Positions 35,178 to 47,822 are shown, numbered from the stretch's first letter. The stretch: DNA of 64,000 nucleotides from Hygrophila difformis (GCA_030278955.1 JAOANR010000005.1:7840394-7904393); one strand, 5' to 3'. Notes: generated by a model from the letters alone, not told the origin. Numbers and translations: made by a program.

Positions 35178-37179
35178 CCCGTTGGCCGAAGCCAAATCCG
35201 CCATATCCAGTACCACTCCGTTGAGCCTCGAGTAACCCATACGGATACACCCGAGAGGATAGGCCCAAAATAAGATGCCGTTTTGGCAACCTTTCGCGCG
35301 GGGTCACAATCGTCCATAAAGGCACGAAGTGAATAGTTAGGAGGGCACCCTGCAGAGCACTCACCCCCTAATTTTTTTGTAACCAATGTAACCGATATCG
35401 TTTCAGTTTTAGTGTAACGGGATTTTCAAAAATATAGCTTTATCATATAACAAGATTTCGATCGTTTGTTTAGAAATTTCAAGATCTCACAAGTTTAAAA
35501 CCGATCGATGTCACAGTTTACGCCTTTTCAGTTTAAAAATCCATTTCTTAGGCGATTGATCTGAAATTTTCACAGTATCTCAAAAACATCCCAACAAACA
35601 ATTTTTATGTTTCGAGTTTTTCGGAAAAAAAGATGGGAAGCATGTCAAAAATCAAGTTTTCTACACAAACAATAAGCTGTCAGGATTCAGATTCGACACT
35701 GTTCAAAGATTTGGCTTTTTAACATATCAAATGGACTCCAAAAATTCTGAAATTTTATATGCGCATAGTAGACATGATTACCTACAACTTTTGTTTAGAT
35801 CACAAAGATTAGTTCGGACTAGAAATGATAGAAATATGCTCATCAAGTTCGGTTAAATAAACTGTCAATTTTTGAAAATTCTTTAAAAATGCAGAATATG
35901 TCCGACACGATTTGGGGTATCAAAACTCGATGAAAATCTCTGAAATTTTTACACAGTGTAGCTTAAGATCTTAGGATCAAAATCTTAGTTTTGAGTTTTT
36001 CGGTTTGAACACCCGAAGTAAGAGTTTTGGTCGAATTTCAGAAAACACGTAGATTGGGGTTTTTAGGTTCGATTTCAATGTTTCGTTTTAGATCCAATGT
36101 TTTGGATGCCCTTAAACCACCCATATTGATATGGAAGGTATTGACTTACAGTAAGTGAGTTCTTGAACGTCCTAGGGTCGATCGATTCGTCCAAAATTGC
36201 CACGGATGGATCTACGCAACACGTTCTTCTTCTCCTTTGGCCACGAACGTGTTTGCAAGTAAAGATCCGCAAGTTAGAATGATGGTTATGATCTTAAAAC
36301 AATAAGGAAACTTGATTTACATCTTACCAACAATTCAAAGCTTGCAATCCTTGATCTACACACTTCCTCGGTCGGATTTGGTTGCCGGAAAGTCGTCGGA
36401 AAGTCGCCGGAAGGTAAGAACTTTGTGGCTTTGGTTTTGGGAGAGTTTTGGATGAAACTTGGGTGTGGATGGCTGATAATGGGGTGTTAGGAGCATCTAA
36501 TATCGTCCAAGATCTGCTCCCCCCGAATCAAATCAAGATCTCCACGTTGGGACCCAAAAATATGCAAGAAAGTCGCCAAAACGCATCAAGACAGGCTGTT
36601 CTGTCCCACCCCGCGGTGTCGGCGCGGTCTGGAGCAAAACCGCGCGGTGACCGCGCGGCTCCGGCCTGGGCTGCGGCCTGGGCCGGGTCGTGCGATCCGT
36701 CGGGCCTTTTCTCCTCTCTTTCGGACTTCTATTCTCCTACGTTTTCGGGCTCGATTTTTCGGGTCGTTCTCGGATTATGATTCCTATCTTAAATCTTTTT
36801 CGACTTAAATTGATTTCGTGTTTGAAATCTTAAGTCCGTCGGTTTTGGATTCGTCGGCTTCTAATTCGTCGTCTTTTGACTCCCGTGTAATCATTTATCT
36901 AGTTAAATTATTTCCATCTTCACGGGTTCTTGGAATTAAAAATTCTTTTCTTTCTTGAATTTAATTCCATTCCTTTTGACTCGATTCATGGAATGTCTTC
37001 GGCTTCCTTTCCCTCTTTTTATTCCATTTTGAATTTTTTTAAAATCTATCGGCGTTTCATTTCCGAGCGATAATTTATTGTGATAAATTATTTTCTTCTT
37101 CTCGGAGATATTTCGACCTTGATCGGATTAAGAAATAATTTTATTCCTTTGGACGCCGCTAAAAATCTCGGGTATTACA
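35178..37179 (-). repeat. Chromovirus 5' LTR, second part
   Basis: It resumes at CCCGTTGGCCGAAGCC, exactly where the LTR broke off at 15574, and matches 4258-6253 to its GGTATTACA terminus. The ORFs within (for example 36448-36780) change length between the two LTR copies through small indels, so they are not conserved proteins. Confidence 0.9.
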
Positions 37180-38919
37180 AAACAGACTTCATGGAAGCAA
37201 ATTAAATTATCTAACATTCTGCAATCATCAGTCTAGGCATAATTTTAGTCTTTCCCAAGCATACAAATTTACCTATAGCGATTAAAAGACATATTTCATT
37301 TCCCAAATCATTGTATACATGCCAGAATCCATTTTTAATGTAATTTATTCCCAATACCGGTACTAAAATCTAATTCCTACTTTTTATCTCCCGATTTAGC
37401 AAAGCAGAAATCATACAGATTAGATTCCAACATTATATTACGCAGAACAGTGTAAATAATCTAATAAACATGGTAAAATATTGATGAAACTTGGTAAACT
37501 GGATTATATTATTCCTCTGTCTCATTGTTTTTGTTACAGAGGCTTTCGACACGTATGCCGATGCACATTTTCAACTGTTAATAACTTAAATTGTGTACAA
37601 TGAAAATTTACAAAAAATTTATTATCTAAAACTACAAGATTAGACGAATCTAATAAGACCTCACTTGACTATATTTTTTCTTACATAGCTATGATAAAAA
37701 TTCGAATCAAAGTTAAACCGTGAATAGTGTCAAAAACTCATCCGTAACAAAAATGGTGAGACGGAGGTAGTACTAATATTAGAATCTAAGCATATTAGGA
37801 TATTGCCAGATTACTGTAAATGGAATAATAGAAAAGATCGATCAATTCTGAATTGCAGATTAATGACATAGACATCAGATTAAAGAGAATACAGAACCAT
37901 CGATCCATTTTATGCAGTAAAACAACAATCCTAATTGAAATTCTAACATCATTACAGATTTATCCAGATTTAACATATAAACATCTATTATTTCATTACT
38001 TCCATAAAAACATAGATTCGCACTTCAAAGTGATTCTGAACTCCCGTTCTAGAACACTTCTAACACGAACAACATAGAAATCCATTTACAAACATAAAAA
38101 CAGTAGGACATTATGTTTAAAAGCAAATCCTAAACATTACAAAGCGAGAAAAAGAAAAACAACGCCTAGAATGCGAAGAACACAGTCAGAAAGATGTTCT
38201 GATCACTTCCTCCGGCATGGTTCGGTGTTATTAGCCTTCTTCTCCAAAGTTGCAGAGATGTATTTGTCGAAATATAAGTCTGCCTTTGAAAAATGACGAA
38301 GAAACGGGCATTAAAATCGTGTTCGGGAGGTTAGAAAACTTCCAAACCGCGACTGTGGCGCCCAAAGTGGCGCTCGGGAGGGGTTTCAGGCGCCGCCATG
38401 CATGTGCGGCGCATCCTGAAGCTTTTCCCACAATTTCAGATTGCGGCGCCAAAAGTGGCGTTTGGAGGCTGTTTCCGGCGCCGCCATGCCTGTGCGGAGC
38501 CTCCTGCTAATTTTCCAACCCAGGCTCCATTTCGGTGCTCGGAAGGCAATTTAGGCTTCGCAATGCCTGTGCGGAGCCTCCTGGGAAGATCTCAACTCCG
38601 AATTTTTCTAAGTCTGAATCTTGGCGCATATCACATTAAATATTCCCTGTTTTCCAAAATAAAGCTTCCGAACATCACTTTTCATCATTTAAATGCCTGA
38701 AACAATATTGCTATGCATTTGGTTTGCCAAAGTCTTATTAAGACACATAAAAACATGATAAATTTAACCTAAATAAGCCAAATCTAACCATGATCACTTG
38801 AAAAGTAAAAACACATGAAATACACCTAAAGTGCAATGAATTAAGGTAAAATGCACTCATTTTGGACATATTTTAGTACAATTTAAGCTCATTTAAATGT
38901 GGTTTCACAGTGTGCATCA
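37180..38919 (-). repeat. Tat/Athila-like 5' LTR, U3 side (continuation of 2966-3396)
   Basis: This follows directly after the chromovirus. It is AT-rich with Tat-LTR-like phrases, then a GC-rich repeated stretch (38345-38585), and it ends with GTGTGCATCA at 38919. On the minus strand this is a TGATGCACAC start that pairs with the CATCA end at 2966. No ORF has recognisable content. Confidence 0.5.
38345..38585. repeat. Three degenerate copies of a GC-rich unit of about 100 bp
   Basis: Each copy has GGCGCC(A)AAGTGGCG..., then GGCGCCGCCATGC(A/C)TGTGCGG(C/A)GC(A/C)TCCTG. The copies are at about 38355-38420, 38440-38505 and 38535-38585. The overlapping ORFs on both strands are by-products of the repeat. 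Confidence 0.7.
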
Positions 38920-41219
38920 TGGTGCTAATGGAAAACGAGGATTTGGTGAAACAAGGGATTTTAAGCTCAATTAATCTTCCCAGGAGCTGTACAGATCCAA
39001 ACTAGAAAATCAAGTGAAGGAGATGACACTGTTCCGTTCAGCAAAATAATAAATTTCTAGAATTACAATATTACCCTTTCCACTAATCTCCACCATTGAT
39101 TTCAATATTTCATCAACGGTTCACAACAAATTCCATATGTGAAGATTTTGTGTTATCCTTACCATAACAACTCTATTTAATATAACTATTATTCTTTTAC
39201 TCGTTTGTTGCGCACGGACGATGTTTTATTTTATTATTTTTTTATAAATAAAATCAATAATTTCTTAATTTAATTCAAAATACCATTATCTTTTACTAAA
39301 AAAATATGCAGCCAATAGGAGTGCAAAACCTGATGGTTGCAATATTTACCTATTTCACTTCTTGAGCTCCACTTTTGTAGAGATACCTCAGCAAAGCACT
39401 TTTTAATTGTTCTCCATGATCTTGATTCTCAGCAATTGATGAATATAATGTGATTCAATTCAATACTGAATAATTTACATCAGACTAAATAAAGTCGAAT
39501 AATTCTCAGCAAAGCACTTTTACTCGCCAATACGATGCAAGTATCACTTTGTTGACACAAGAACTTGAGTGATTCCTTTGATTAATTGCATCGGTCTCAA
39601 CCAAGGGTTCTTGAATCTCAAATACTTCTTCAATTCACTCAAGAAGCAATAGTGAATGGACCAGGATTACCACTTCACCGTTGCAAATCGATCTCCTTCA
39701 CAGCAATGATGTAACTTGAGTTTCTGTGCGAGGATGATCGAATGGATTCTCACTTTCTGTCAACTAGGGATTTCGTCTACTACTATCAAAGAATGAAATA
39801 ATCAATCCTCTTCTACTTTCTTTCCAAGGCCACCTGATATAAGGTGTGAGAATCAAGAACTATGGAAAGAATCTTTTTATCATGAGAGATAACTTTTCAT
39901 AGATGACCTTTCCTGGGATAGGTGATCTTATTTCCAAATTGCTGAAACTCTATCCCTAGAAAATATTCTTTCCAATAACTGTAAACCATATCCAGGGAAA
40001 ACAAACATAGTCCTACCGTAGCCGGCATTTCCTGGGATGGAATGATTTTCTTTCCAAGCTGCTAAAATCATATCCATGAAATCTGCATATGTCCGTTGGG
40101 ATTGCTTATCCAGACGCGTCAACGAATCCCTTCGAAAAAATAAAGCTGGCATCCAAACCTATCTAAAGCTCGGTTTGTACACATTCAATCAAAAACTGGT
40201 TCTAACAAATATTTTTTAATAAATAAAAATCAATAATTTTTTAATTTAGTTCAAAATAGAATTATCTCTTACTAAAAAAATATGCAACCAATAGGAGTGC
40301 ACAATCTTATGGTTGAAATATTTACACATGTCACCTCTTGTGCTCCACTTTGATAGAGATACCTCAGCAAAGCACTTTTAATTGTTCTCTATCATCTTTA
40401 TTCCCAGCAATTTAATATGATTCAATTCAATACCGAGTAATTTACATCAAACTAAATGAAGTCTTTTATAATAAAACTTTCATTATTAGACCTGATACAA
40501 ATTTGAATAGTCCAACTTGATAAATCTCATTTTGATTCTCTACAACCTGGCTTGGTAATTATGTAATCTATGTGCCTAGTAAAAAACAATTGTTACACCA
40601 TATTAAAAGAAGAGTTGTTATATATTGAATTATTTGAATTTGATCAATTCACGAATTCAAAGAGAAGTATAATCTTAGTAGAAGGTTATTATGTCAGTCT
40701 TCCATTACATTGTGACGCATACTACATAAAATAAAAAATTGGAACAGATGACACTTTTGTTTGTCATATATTTGATCGGTATAGTATGAAACATGGCTTT
40801 AATCTGTGCTTTGAGAGAGCAGGGCAGACACTTATACATATGTGTGTGTGCTGCTATAATGGAAAATAGTCGGCTCCTGCTTACATTTGTTTTTTTTTTA
40901 TACTCTTCAACTGTTGGTTGTCATTGTTGTTGGATATCTTGTTTTCGGACAGGGAGTGAGTTATCCTGTAAGGTGGTTTTCATTGTGTCGGAATAAAAGG
41001 TTGAAATGTTCCTCAAAAAAAAACAAATTGATCGGTAAGATTATTTATGACCTTGTTTGTTTTTGATATGCTTTATTAACAAAATTTACACAAATGTGAA
41101 TCCAAAATACTCAATAAATAAATTAATAAAAAGAGAAACAATTGTATTAAAACACAAATACGTCATATGTGTTATCCCAACAAAATTGTTTGAATATAGT
41201 ATAAAATAAAATTTAAAAC
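38920..41219. other. AT-rich host-like sequence with a 250-bp direct repeat
   Basis: No gene is recognisable. Two diverged direct copies of about 250 bp lie at 39240-39494 and 40210-40463, sharing ATATGCA(G/A)CCAATAGGAGTGCA and AGAGATACCTCAGCAAAGCA. Between them, a smaller pair (TTTCCTGGGAT...) is at about 39910 and 40028. No primer site follows the first copy, so a TRIM element is not supported. The ORF at 40793-40996 has no recognisable domain. Confidence 0.55.
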
Positions 41220-41633
41220 TATGGGTCTGTTCTGCACGCAGCTTTTGGGAGCTTTTGGGAGCTTTTGGTAGTTTTAGCTTTTATTTTAAAACAAAAGCTC
41301 CGTTCTGCACACTAGCTTTTAGGAGCTTATGGGAGCTTTTGGAAGCTTCTTTTTAGAAGCTATTTGTAGTAGCTTTAAAAAATAAGCTCCTAGCTTATTG
41401 TTGAGCAATTACAATTTTATCTCAATAACTAACTAACTACCCAATAGTCTACATTAATGTTTGTCATTTTATGTCATTTCATACATTTTTTGACAGCTAC
41501 AGCTAGTTGTACAGAACACTTAAATAAAATTGACAGCTACAGCTCCCACAACTCCCTACAGCTTCAGCTCCCTACAGCTCCAGCTCGCAGCTACAGCTCA
41601 CAGCTACAGCTCTGCGTGTAGAACAGACCCTAT
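41220..41633. mobile_element. MITE, 408 bp, with imperfect terminal inverted repeats
   Basis: It starts GGGTCTGTTCTGCACGCAGC at 41223. It ends at 41630 with the inverse (AGCTCTGCGTGTAGAACAGACCC read on the plus strand in part), flanked by TAT on both sides (41220-41222, 41631-41633). The interior is made of AGCTTTTGGG and AGCTACAGCTCC repeats. The GGGTCTGTT end and 3-base duplication suggest a Tourist (PIF/Harbinger) type, but TAT is not the standard TWA, so the superfamily is tentative. Confidence 0.75.
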
Positions 41634-41751
41634 GCTAAAGATGTCATATTCACGGGCATTCATCAACCACCATGCCATCATTAATTACCATGTTTCCATT
41701 ATATCTGCATAATTAAAGTAACTAATAAGTAGCGGCAATATTTGTTATTTA

Positions 41752-41787
<36 letters not shown>

Positions 41788-42696
41788 GAAATATTGACCT
41801 ATTCTTTAATTTCTTGATTTTTTCAGTGACACTTCATATTTCCAACCCCTAAAAACTTACGTCTAACTCAAAAATTTAAATGATCATCCAACAATTTCTA
41901 ATTATAAGATGAGATATTTGGCCTGGAATAATTTTGGAGCATGAAAAGATATAAAAAGTCCAATCTCATATTCTAAACACGCAATCCCATCATAGTTTTT
42001 CCTCTAAAACAATCAACACATGAAAGAATGAATTTAATAAACTTAAGAAAGTTTTAAAAATGAAAATGGAGCCCAACTTACACTTGTAGAAGGAAATTCA
42101 ACTAGAAGGAAATTCAATTTCTCAAATAAATGCTTCTCTGGGAAATAGGCTTACTCTGAACTTTCTTTTGGATAACCAAAATCTGCTGCTCCATCTCCAT
42201 CTGGTATGTTCAGACAGACAAGTAAGCTTACTAAGAACTTCAGAAAGTTTCATTATCTGCCTAAAATGCAGAAAAATAATTCAAATTCTTCCAAAACGTA
42301 TATTTGGAGCTTTAGACGATTTATTGTTCTCATTCAGGATTAGAACTTATGGTATCATGCTTATATCACTTCCACTACAACAGAAGGGAAGAGAGTTAAT
42401 ACTTCAGAAATACTGGAGTTTATTAACATTTGACAAAGTCTGTCAACATGATATATTTTATTAACATAAGAGAAGGGAGCTTCAGGAACATGCTGATTAT
42501 GATCCAATTCATTCCCAATATTAAGCGTTCTAGTTCTCTCTGAAATTGACAAACACTGTGATCAATAATAAATTCTTCTTTCAGTCATACAGTAACAAAA
42601 AAATATCTCCAAAAAACATCAACAATGTTTCCAGAGCCTCTTGTTTGGAGAATGTGGACTCTTTGATAGCAGAGGGACATTATAGACACCAAATCA
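41634..42696. other. AT-rich host-like sequence, no gene seen
   Basis: It contains a poly-A run at about 41752-41785 and AT-rich filler. ORFs at 42168-42464 (+) and 42361-42552 (-) overlap and show no recognisable domain. It may include introns or flanks of the phosphatase fragment that follows, but nothing shows this. Confidence 0.4.
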
Positions 42697-42948
42697 TCAA
42701 ATAAAAAAAAACACCCATACTATGCGCCAAGTTAATATAATCGTTGTGTAATTCCTTCTCATCAACCCAACAAAATCATGATGACAATTAACTGACAACA
42801 TCTGAATCGACAACACGAATGTCCTGAAGCAAACCCAACGACGATCAATTTGCCTCAGCGCGGGGTTCAATTGGGCCAACACATCGCCTCTGTAGTCATG
42901 GTTTCCCAGAACAGCGATGCCCCAAATCAGTTTTTTAATCCCGATTTC
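42697..42948 (-). pseudogene. Purple acid phosphatase fragment
   Basis: The minus strand encodes AVLGNHDYRGDVLAQLNPAL followed by RQIDRRWVCFRTFV. This matches the metal-binding GNHDYRGD block and the next helix of plant PAP3/8/17-type purple acid phosphatases, which use an Fe-metal pair to release phosphate. Only about 45 residues fit. A TAA lies just upstream (42949-42951). After RTFV the family sequence seems to continue in another frame (DSDVV), which suggests a one-base loss. No other exon was recognised nearby. It is either a pseudogene or one exon of a damaged gene. Confidence 0.7.
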
Positions 42949-42951
42949 TTA

Positions 42952-43142
42952 GAAAATAGGCGTAGTAAGTAATTGAATCGTGTTAATGGAGCCCGGAGGA
43001 ATGATTTCTTTCTATCTTGAGGAGATGATTATGGAAGTATGTGTATATAATTTGTATGAGATTCAACAATTGAAGCAGTGAAGCTTGTTATGTGCAACAT
43101 TGATTAATTGGTCTTTGATTTTAATTAACATTGTGAAGCATC
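42952..43142. other. Host flank left of the copia tandem
   Basis: No gene is seen. The last five bases, GCATC (43138-43142), recur at 62693-62697 as the target duplication of the copia structure. Confidence 0.6.
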
Positions 43143-43442
43143 TGTTGAATCAATGAGCAGAAGAGAGAAAAAAAACAACGAACTCGAGCTAACTTTGCTT
43201 CATTGATAACTGAATGAAAATGAATGATAACTATCGAATACAAAGCTAGCTCACAAAGCTATATACAAGAAGAAGAACAAAAGCGTGAACACGACTTAAT
43301 CAAGATGGGCCAAAATAATAAATGGGCTGAACATATAACAAATAATCAACTATTTTGGCCCAATAGTAAAATTCATTAGCCCAGTCCAAGTTTGCTGCTG
43401 AATCTTGCATGGCTGCTGCTGGATGGTTTTACATACTCAACA
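43143..43442 (-). repeat. Copia LTR a (300 bp)
   Basis: TGTTGAATCAATGAG...CATACTCAACA on the plus strand. The adjoining C-run (43444-43451) is the minus-strand polypurine tract, so this is the outer 3' LTR. Confidence 0.9.
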
Positions 43443-43451
43443 TCCCCCCCC

Positions 43452-45344
43452 ACAAGCTGATGGTTTACACAACCTCAGCTTGGAATAGAAAGACTGGAAG
43501 TGTGTGGGAGAGAGTCCTTTGGTGAAGAAATCGGCAAGCTGGGCAGATGAAGTAACAAACTCAGGAACAATGTTGGATTTCTTGTAATGATCACGAACAA
43601 AATGACACTTGATATCGATATGTTTTGTTCTTTCATGATGTAAGGAATTCTTGACCAGTTGGATGGCCGACTGATTGTCACTGAATACAGGGAACGGTCG
43701 AGGTAATGAAAGCTTGAGCTCCTGGAAGAGCTGCACCAATACTTCGATATTCAGCCTCTCTAGAAGTCAAGACACTGCATTCTGCTTCTTGGTTTTCCAA
43801 GGAAATGAGACTATCTCCAAGAAACACACAGAATCCACTCAAGGATTTTAAAGTGTAAGGACAGTTCCCCAGTCAGAATCACTGTAAGTCTTGACTTCCA
43901 AAGGCAAACCAAAAGGATAAAAAAGACCAATATGTAAAGAGTTTCTGAGGTATTGCAAAACCTGTATAGCTGCATTCCAATGGGCTTTTGTAGGAGAGTG
44001 CATGAACTGGCTCAATTGCTGAACTGAGTAGCACAGATCTGGCCTGGAGAAGCTAAGATACAACAGTTTTCCAACAACCTTTCTAAACAGCTGAGGATTG
44101 TCAAAGAGCTCACCATCAGGGCCAAGAGACTTATGTGGAGTTCCAGGAGTATGAGCCTTGAGATTGGGAGGAAGATCAATTTCAGCAATTAGGTCTGAGG
44201 CATACTTGGTTTGAGAGATGCTATAACCTGTGGCAGTAGATAAAATCTCCAAACCAAGAAAGTAAGATGCTGCTCCAAGGTCCTTGATGGTAAATTTGTC
44301 ATGCAATGCTGCTTTGATTGAACTGATTTCATCCAAGTCATCCCCAGTCACCAATATATCATCCACATACACAGCAAGAAAAACAATACCAACTGTAGTA
44401 AACTTGACAAAGAGACAGGTGTCACTATAGGTGGATTTAAAGCCAGCACTGTCAAGAAATCTCCCAATGCAATGTACCATTGCCTTGGGGCTTGTTTGAG
44501 ACCATATAGAGACCTTCTGAGTTTGCAAACATAGCCTAAGGTAGAAGCCAATCCTGGTGGACACACCATATAGATATCCTCATCAAGATCACCATGTAGG
44601 AAGGCATTGTTAATATCCAATTGTGAAAGTGGCCACTGAAAAGAGGCTGCCAAGGCAATAACAATTCTCACTGTGACTGTCTTAGAAACAGGTGCATAAG
44701 ACTCATTATAATCTTGTCCAAACCTTTGATGAAAGCCCTTGGCAACAAGACTTGTCTTATGCTTATTTATACTTCCATCAGAGTTGTGCTTAACCCTAAC
44801 AACCCATTTACATCCTATGGGTTTCTTCCCTGAGGTAATGGCACCAAGTCCCAAGTATGATTCAATTGAAGTGCATCTAACGCATTTTTCACAGCTTGAT
44901 CCCAATGTGGAATCCCTTGTGCTTCTGTAAATGACTCAGGGACTGATTCAAGATCCTCCACAGATGAACATACATAGTCCTTATACCTTGTAGGCCTCCT
45001 GATTTCCTTTCTTGGCCTGGATGGAGGAATATCTGTTGGTACTTGCTGTAAATTTGTGCCATCAGTAGAAGGCTGTTGATTTGTAGGAGACAAAACAACA
45101 CCTCATGAGAATTGTGTAATATCTGACTTTCAGTGGGAAAGCCAGTGGGATTGATGTTAGTATGACTCAGTGGACTGAGAGAGGCCACAGGAGAGTGATC
45201 TTGACACAAGGGTACAGTATGTGCCCTTGGACAAACTTGTGACTGAGCTCCAGTGGGGAGGTCAGGAGAGTCAGGGATGATATTTGGAATTGTAGGATAG
45301 GTGTATGAAGTTGTGGAGGTTACATGCACATCATTTATACTCAT
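43452..45344 (-). pseudogene. Copia internal 1: RT and RNase H only, broken frames
   Basis: From 45344 downward, a Ser/Thr/Pro-rich integrase-RT linker is followed by RT (GCKWVVRVKHNSDGS, LVAKGFHQRFGQDY, LDINNAFLHGDLDEDIYM, YGLKQAPRQWY, and the catalytic YVDD as AVYVDDILVTG). RNase H follows (DNQSAIQLVKNSLHHERTKH, ADFFTKGL). Frames change near 45093, 44905 and 44564, and again in RNase H. About 34 bases present in internal 2 (near 46055-46088) are missing near 43728. No gag, protease or integrase core exists between this and the primer site. Confidence 0.85.
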
Positions 45345-45455
45345 AGAGTTAGATGCAATTGGAGATGTAGCAGTGGTAGATATAGATTTATCAGATTTAT
45401 GGAAAGGAAATTCAAGGTAAAATTGACAAAATCAAAGCAAGATGAATGGATCAAT

Positions 45456-45467
45456 GCTCTGATACCA
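45456..45467 (-). other. Copia primer-binding site 1, initiator tRNA-Met type
   Basis: GCTCTGATACCA on the plus strand gives TGGTATCAGAGC on the minus strand, the usual plant initiator-tRNA-Met primer site, directly next to the LTR at 45468. Confidence 0.9.
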
Positions 45468-45767
45468 TGTTGAATCAATGAGCAGAAAAGAGAAAAAAAA
45501 CAACGAACTCGAGCTAACTTTGCTTCATTGATAACTGAATGAAAATGAATGATAACTATCGAATACAAAGCTAGCTCACAAAGCTATATACAAGAAGAAG
45601 AAGAAAAGCGTGAACATGACTTAATCAAGATGGGCCAAAACAATAAATGGGCTGAACATAAAACAAGTAATCAACTATGTCGGCCCAATAGTAAAATTCA
45701 TTAGCCCACTCCAAGTTTGCTGCTGAGTCTTGCATGGCTGCTGCTGGATGGTTTTACATACTCAACA
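45468..45767 (-). repeat. Copia LTR b (300 bp), shared middle LTR
   Basis: It has the same ends as LTR a. It has a primer site on one side (for internal 1) and a polypurine tract on the other (for internal 2), so one LTR serves both units. Confidence 0.9.
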
Positions 45768-45777
45768 TCCCCCCCCC

Positions 45778-47699
45778 ACAAGCTGATGGTTTACACAACC
45801 TCAGCTTAGAACAGAAAGACTGGTAGTGTGTGGGAGAGAGTCCTTTGGTGAAGAAATCGGCAAGCTGGGCAGATGAAGGAACAAACTCAGGAACAATGTT
45901 GGATTTCTTGTAATGATCACGAACAAAATGACACTTGATATCAATATGTTTTGTTCTTTTATGATGTAAGGAATTCTTGACCAGTTGGTTGGCCGACTGA
46001 TTGTCATTGAATACAGGGAACGGTCGAGGTAATGAAAGCTTGAGCTCCTGGAAGAGAGAGCCAATCCATAGAACAACCTTGGTGGCTGCACCAATACTCG
46101 ATACTCAGCCTCTGTAGAACTCAAGGACACTGCATTTTGTTTCTTGGTTTTCCAGGAAATGAGACTATCTCCAAGAAACACACAGAATCCACTCAAGGAT
46201 TTTCGAGTGTAAGGACAGTTCCCCCAGTCAGAATCACTGTATGTCTTGACTTCCAAAGGCAAACCAAAAGGATAAAAAAGACCAATGTGTAAAGAGTTTC
46301 TGAGGTATTGCAAAACCTGTATAGCTGCATTCCAATGGGCTTTTGTAGGAGAGTGCATGAACTGGCTCAATTGCTGAACTGAGTAGCACAGATCTGGCCT
46401 GGAGAAGCTAAGATACAACAGCTTTCCAACAACCTTTCTAAACAGCTGAGGATTGTCAAAGAGCTCACCATCAGGGCCAAGAGACTTATGTGGAGTTCCA
46501 GGAGTATGAGCCTTGAGATTGGGAGGAAGATCAATTTCAGCAATTAGGTCTGAGGCATACTTGGTTTGAGAGATGCTATAACCTGTGGCAGTAGATAAAA
46601 TCTCCAAACCAAGAAAGTAAGATGCTGCTCCAAGGTTCTTGATGGTAAATTTGTCATGCAATGCTGCTTTGATTGAACTGATTTCATCCAAGTCATCCCC
46701 AGTCACCAATATATCATCCACATACACAGCAAGAAGAACAATACCAACTGTAGTAAACTTGACAAAGAGACAGGTGTCACTATAGGTGGATTTAAAGCCA
46801 GCACTGTCAAGAAATCTCCCAATGCAATGTACCATTGCCTTGGGGCTTGTTTGAGACCATATAGAGACCTTCTGAGTTTGCAAACATAGCCTAAGGTAGA
46901 AGCCAATCCTGGTGGACACACCATATAGATATCCTCATCAAGATCACCATGTAAGAAGGCATTGTTAATATCCAATTGTGAAAGTGGCCACTGAAAAGAG
47001 GCTGCCAAGGCAATAACAATTCTCACCGCGACTGTCTTAGAAACAGGTGCATAAGACTCATTATAATCTTGTCCAAACCTTTGATGAAAGCCCTTGGCAA
47101 CAAGCCTTGCCTTATGCTTATTTATACTTCCATCAGAGTTGTGCTTAACCCTAAAAACCCATTTACATCCTATGGGTTTCTTCCCTGGGGTAATGGCACC
47201 AAGTCCCAAGTATGATTCAATTGAAGTGCATCTAACGCATTCTTCACGGCTTGATCCCAATGTGGAATCCCTTGTGTTTCTGTAAATGACCGAGGGACTG
47301 ATTCAAGATCCTCCACAGATGAACATACATAGTCCTTATACCTTGTAGGCCTCCTAATTTCCCTTCTTGGCCTGGATGGAGGAATATCTGTTGGTACTAG
47401 CTGTAAATTTGTGCCATCAGTAGAAGGCTGTTGATTTGTAGGAGACAAACCAACACCTCATAGGAATTGTGTAATATCTGACTTTCAGTGGGAAAGCAAG
47501 TGGAATTGATGTTAGTATGACTCAGTGGACTGAGAGAGGCCACAGGAGAGTGGTCTTGACACAAGGGTACAGTTGGTGCCCTTGGACAAGTTTGTGACTG
47601 AGCTCCAGTGGGGAGGTCAGGAGAGTCAGGGATGATATTTGGAATTGTAGGATAGGTGTATGGAGTTGTGGAGGATACAGGCACATCATTTGTACTCAT
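45778..47699 (-). pseudogene. Copia internal 2: RT and RNase H only, same frame breaks
   Basis: It has the same domain content as internal 1. Frame changes near 47448, 47260 and 46919 have the same spacing as those of internal 1 (segments begin 251, 439 and 780 bases after the first). The lesions are therefore shared and older than the duplication. RNase H runs further (DWGNCPYTRKSLSGF, SLSSTEAEYRVL) before its own frame change. ATG 47699 follows about 110 bases after the primer site, so the leader is joined straight to the integrase-RT linker. Confidence 0.85.
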
Positions 47700-47810
47700 A
47701 GAGTTGGATGCAATTGGAGATGTAGCAGTGGTAGATATGGATTTATCAAATTTCTGGAAAGGAAATTCTAGGTAAAATTGACAAAATCAAAGCAAGATGA
47801 ATGGATGAAT

Positions 47811-47822
47811 TCTCTGATACCA
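47811..47822 (-). other. Copia primer-binding site 2 (one mismatch)
   Basis: TCTCTGATACCA on the plus strand differs by one base from the site at 45456 and abuts LTR c at 47823. Confidence 0.85.

Larger units (their letters stand above)
3397..37179 (-). mobile_element. Tekay/Del-like chromovirus, minus strand, carrying nested Athila insertions
   Basis: The element is bounded by TGTAACACC at 3397 and GGTATTACA at 37179, with flanking AAAAA (3392-3396) and AAACA (37180-37184), an imperfect duplication with one mismatch. It has a 3' LTR (3397-6253), a polypurine tract (6254-6270), pol (11114-14453) and a 5' LTR split by the complete Athila element (14745-15574 and 35178-37179). Gag and the primer site are absent. 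Removing the two Athila insertions leaves an element of about 9.6 kb. A second polypurine/LTR-start signature at 11091-11106 shows that the interior is chimeric, so the boundaries describe the nest better than a single clean element. Confidence 0.6.

Noticed and set aside
39240..40463. TRIM element with 250-bp terminal repeats
   Set aside because: The repeats lack TG...CA ends, a primer site and a polypurine tract, and no target duplication was seen.
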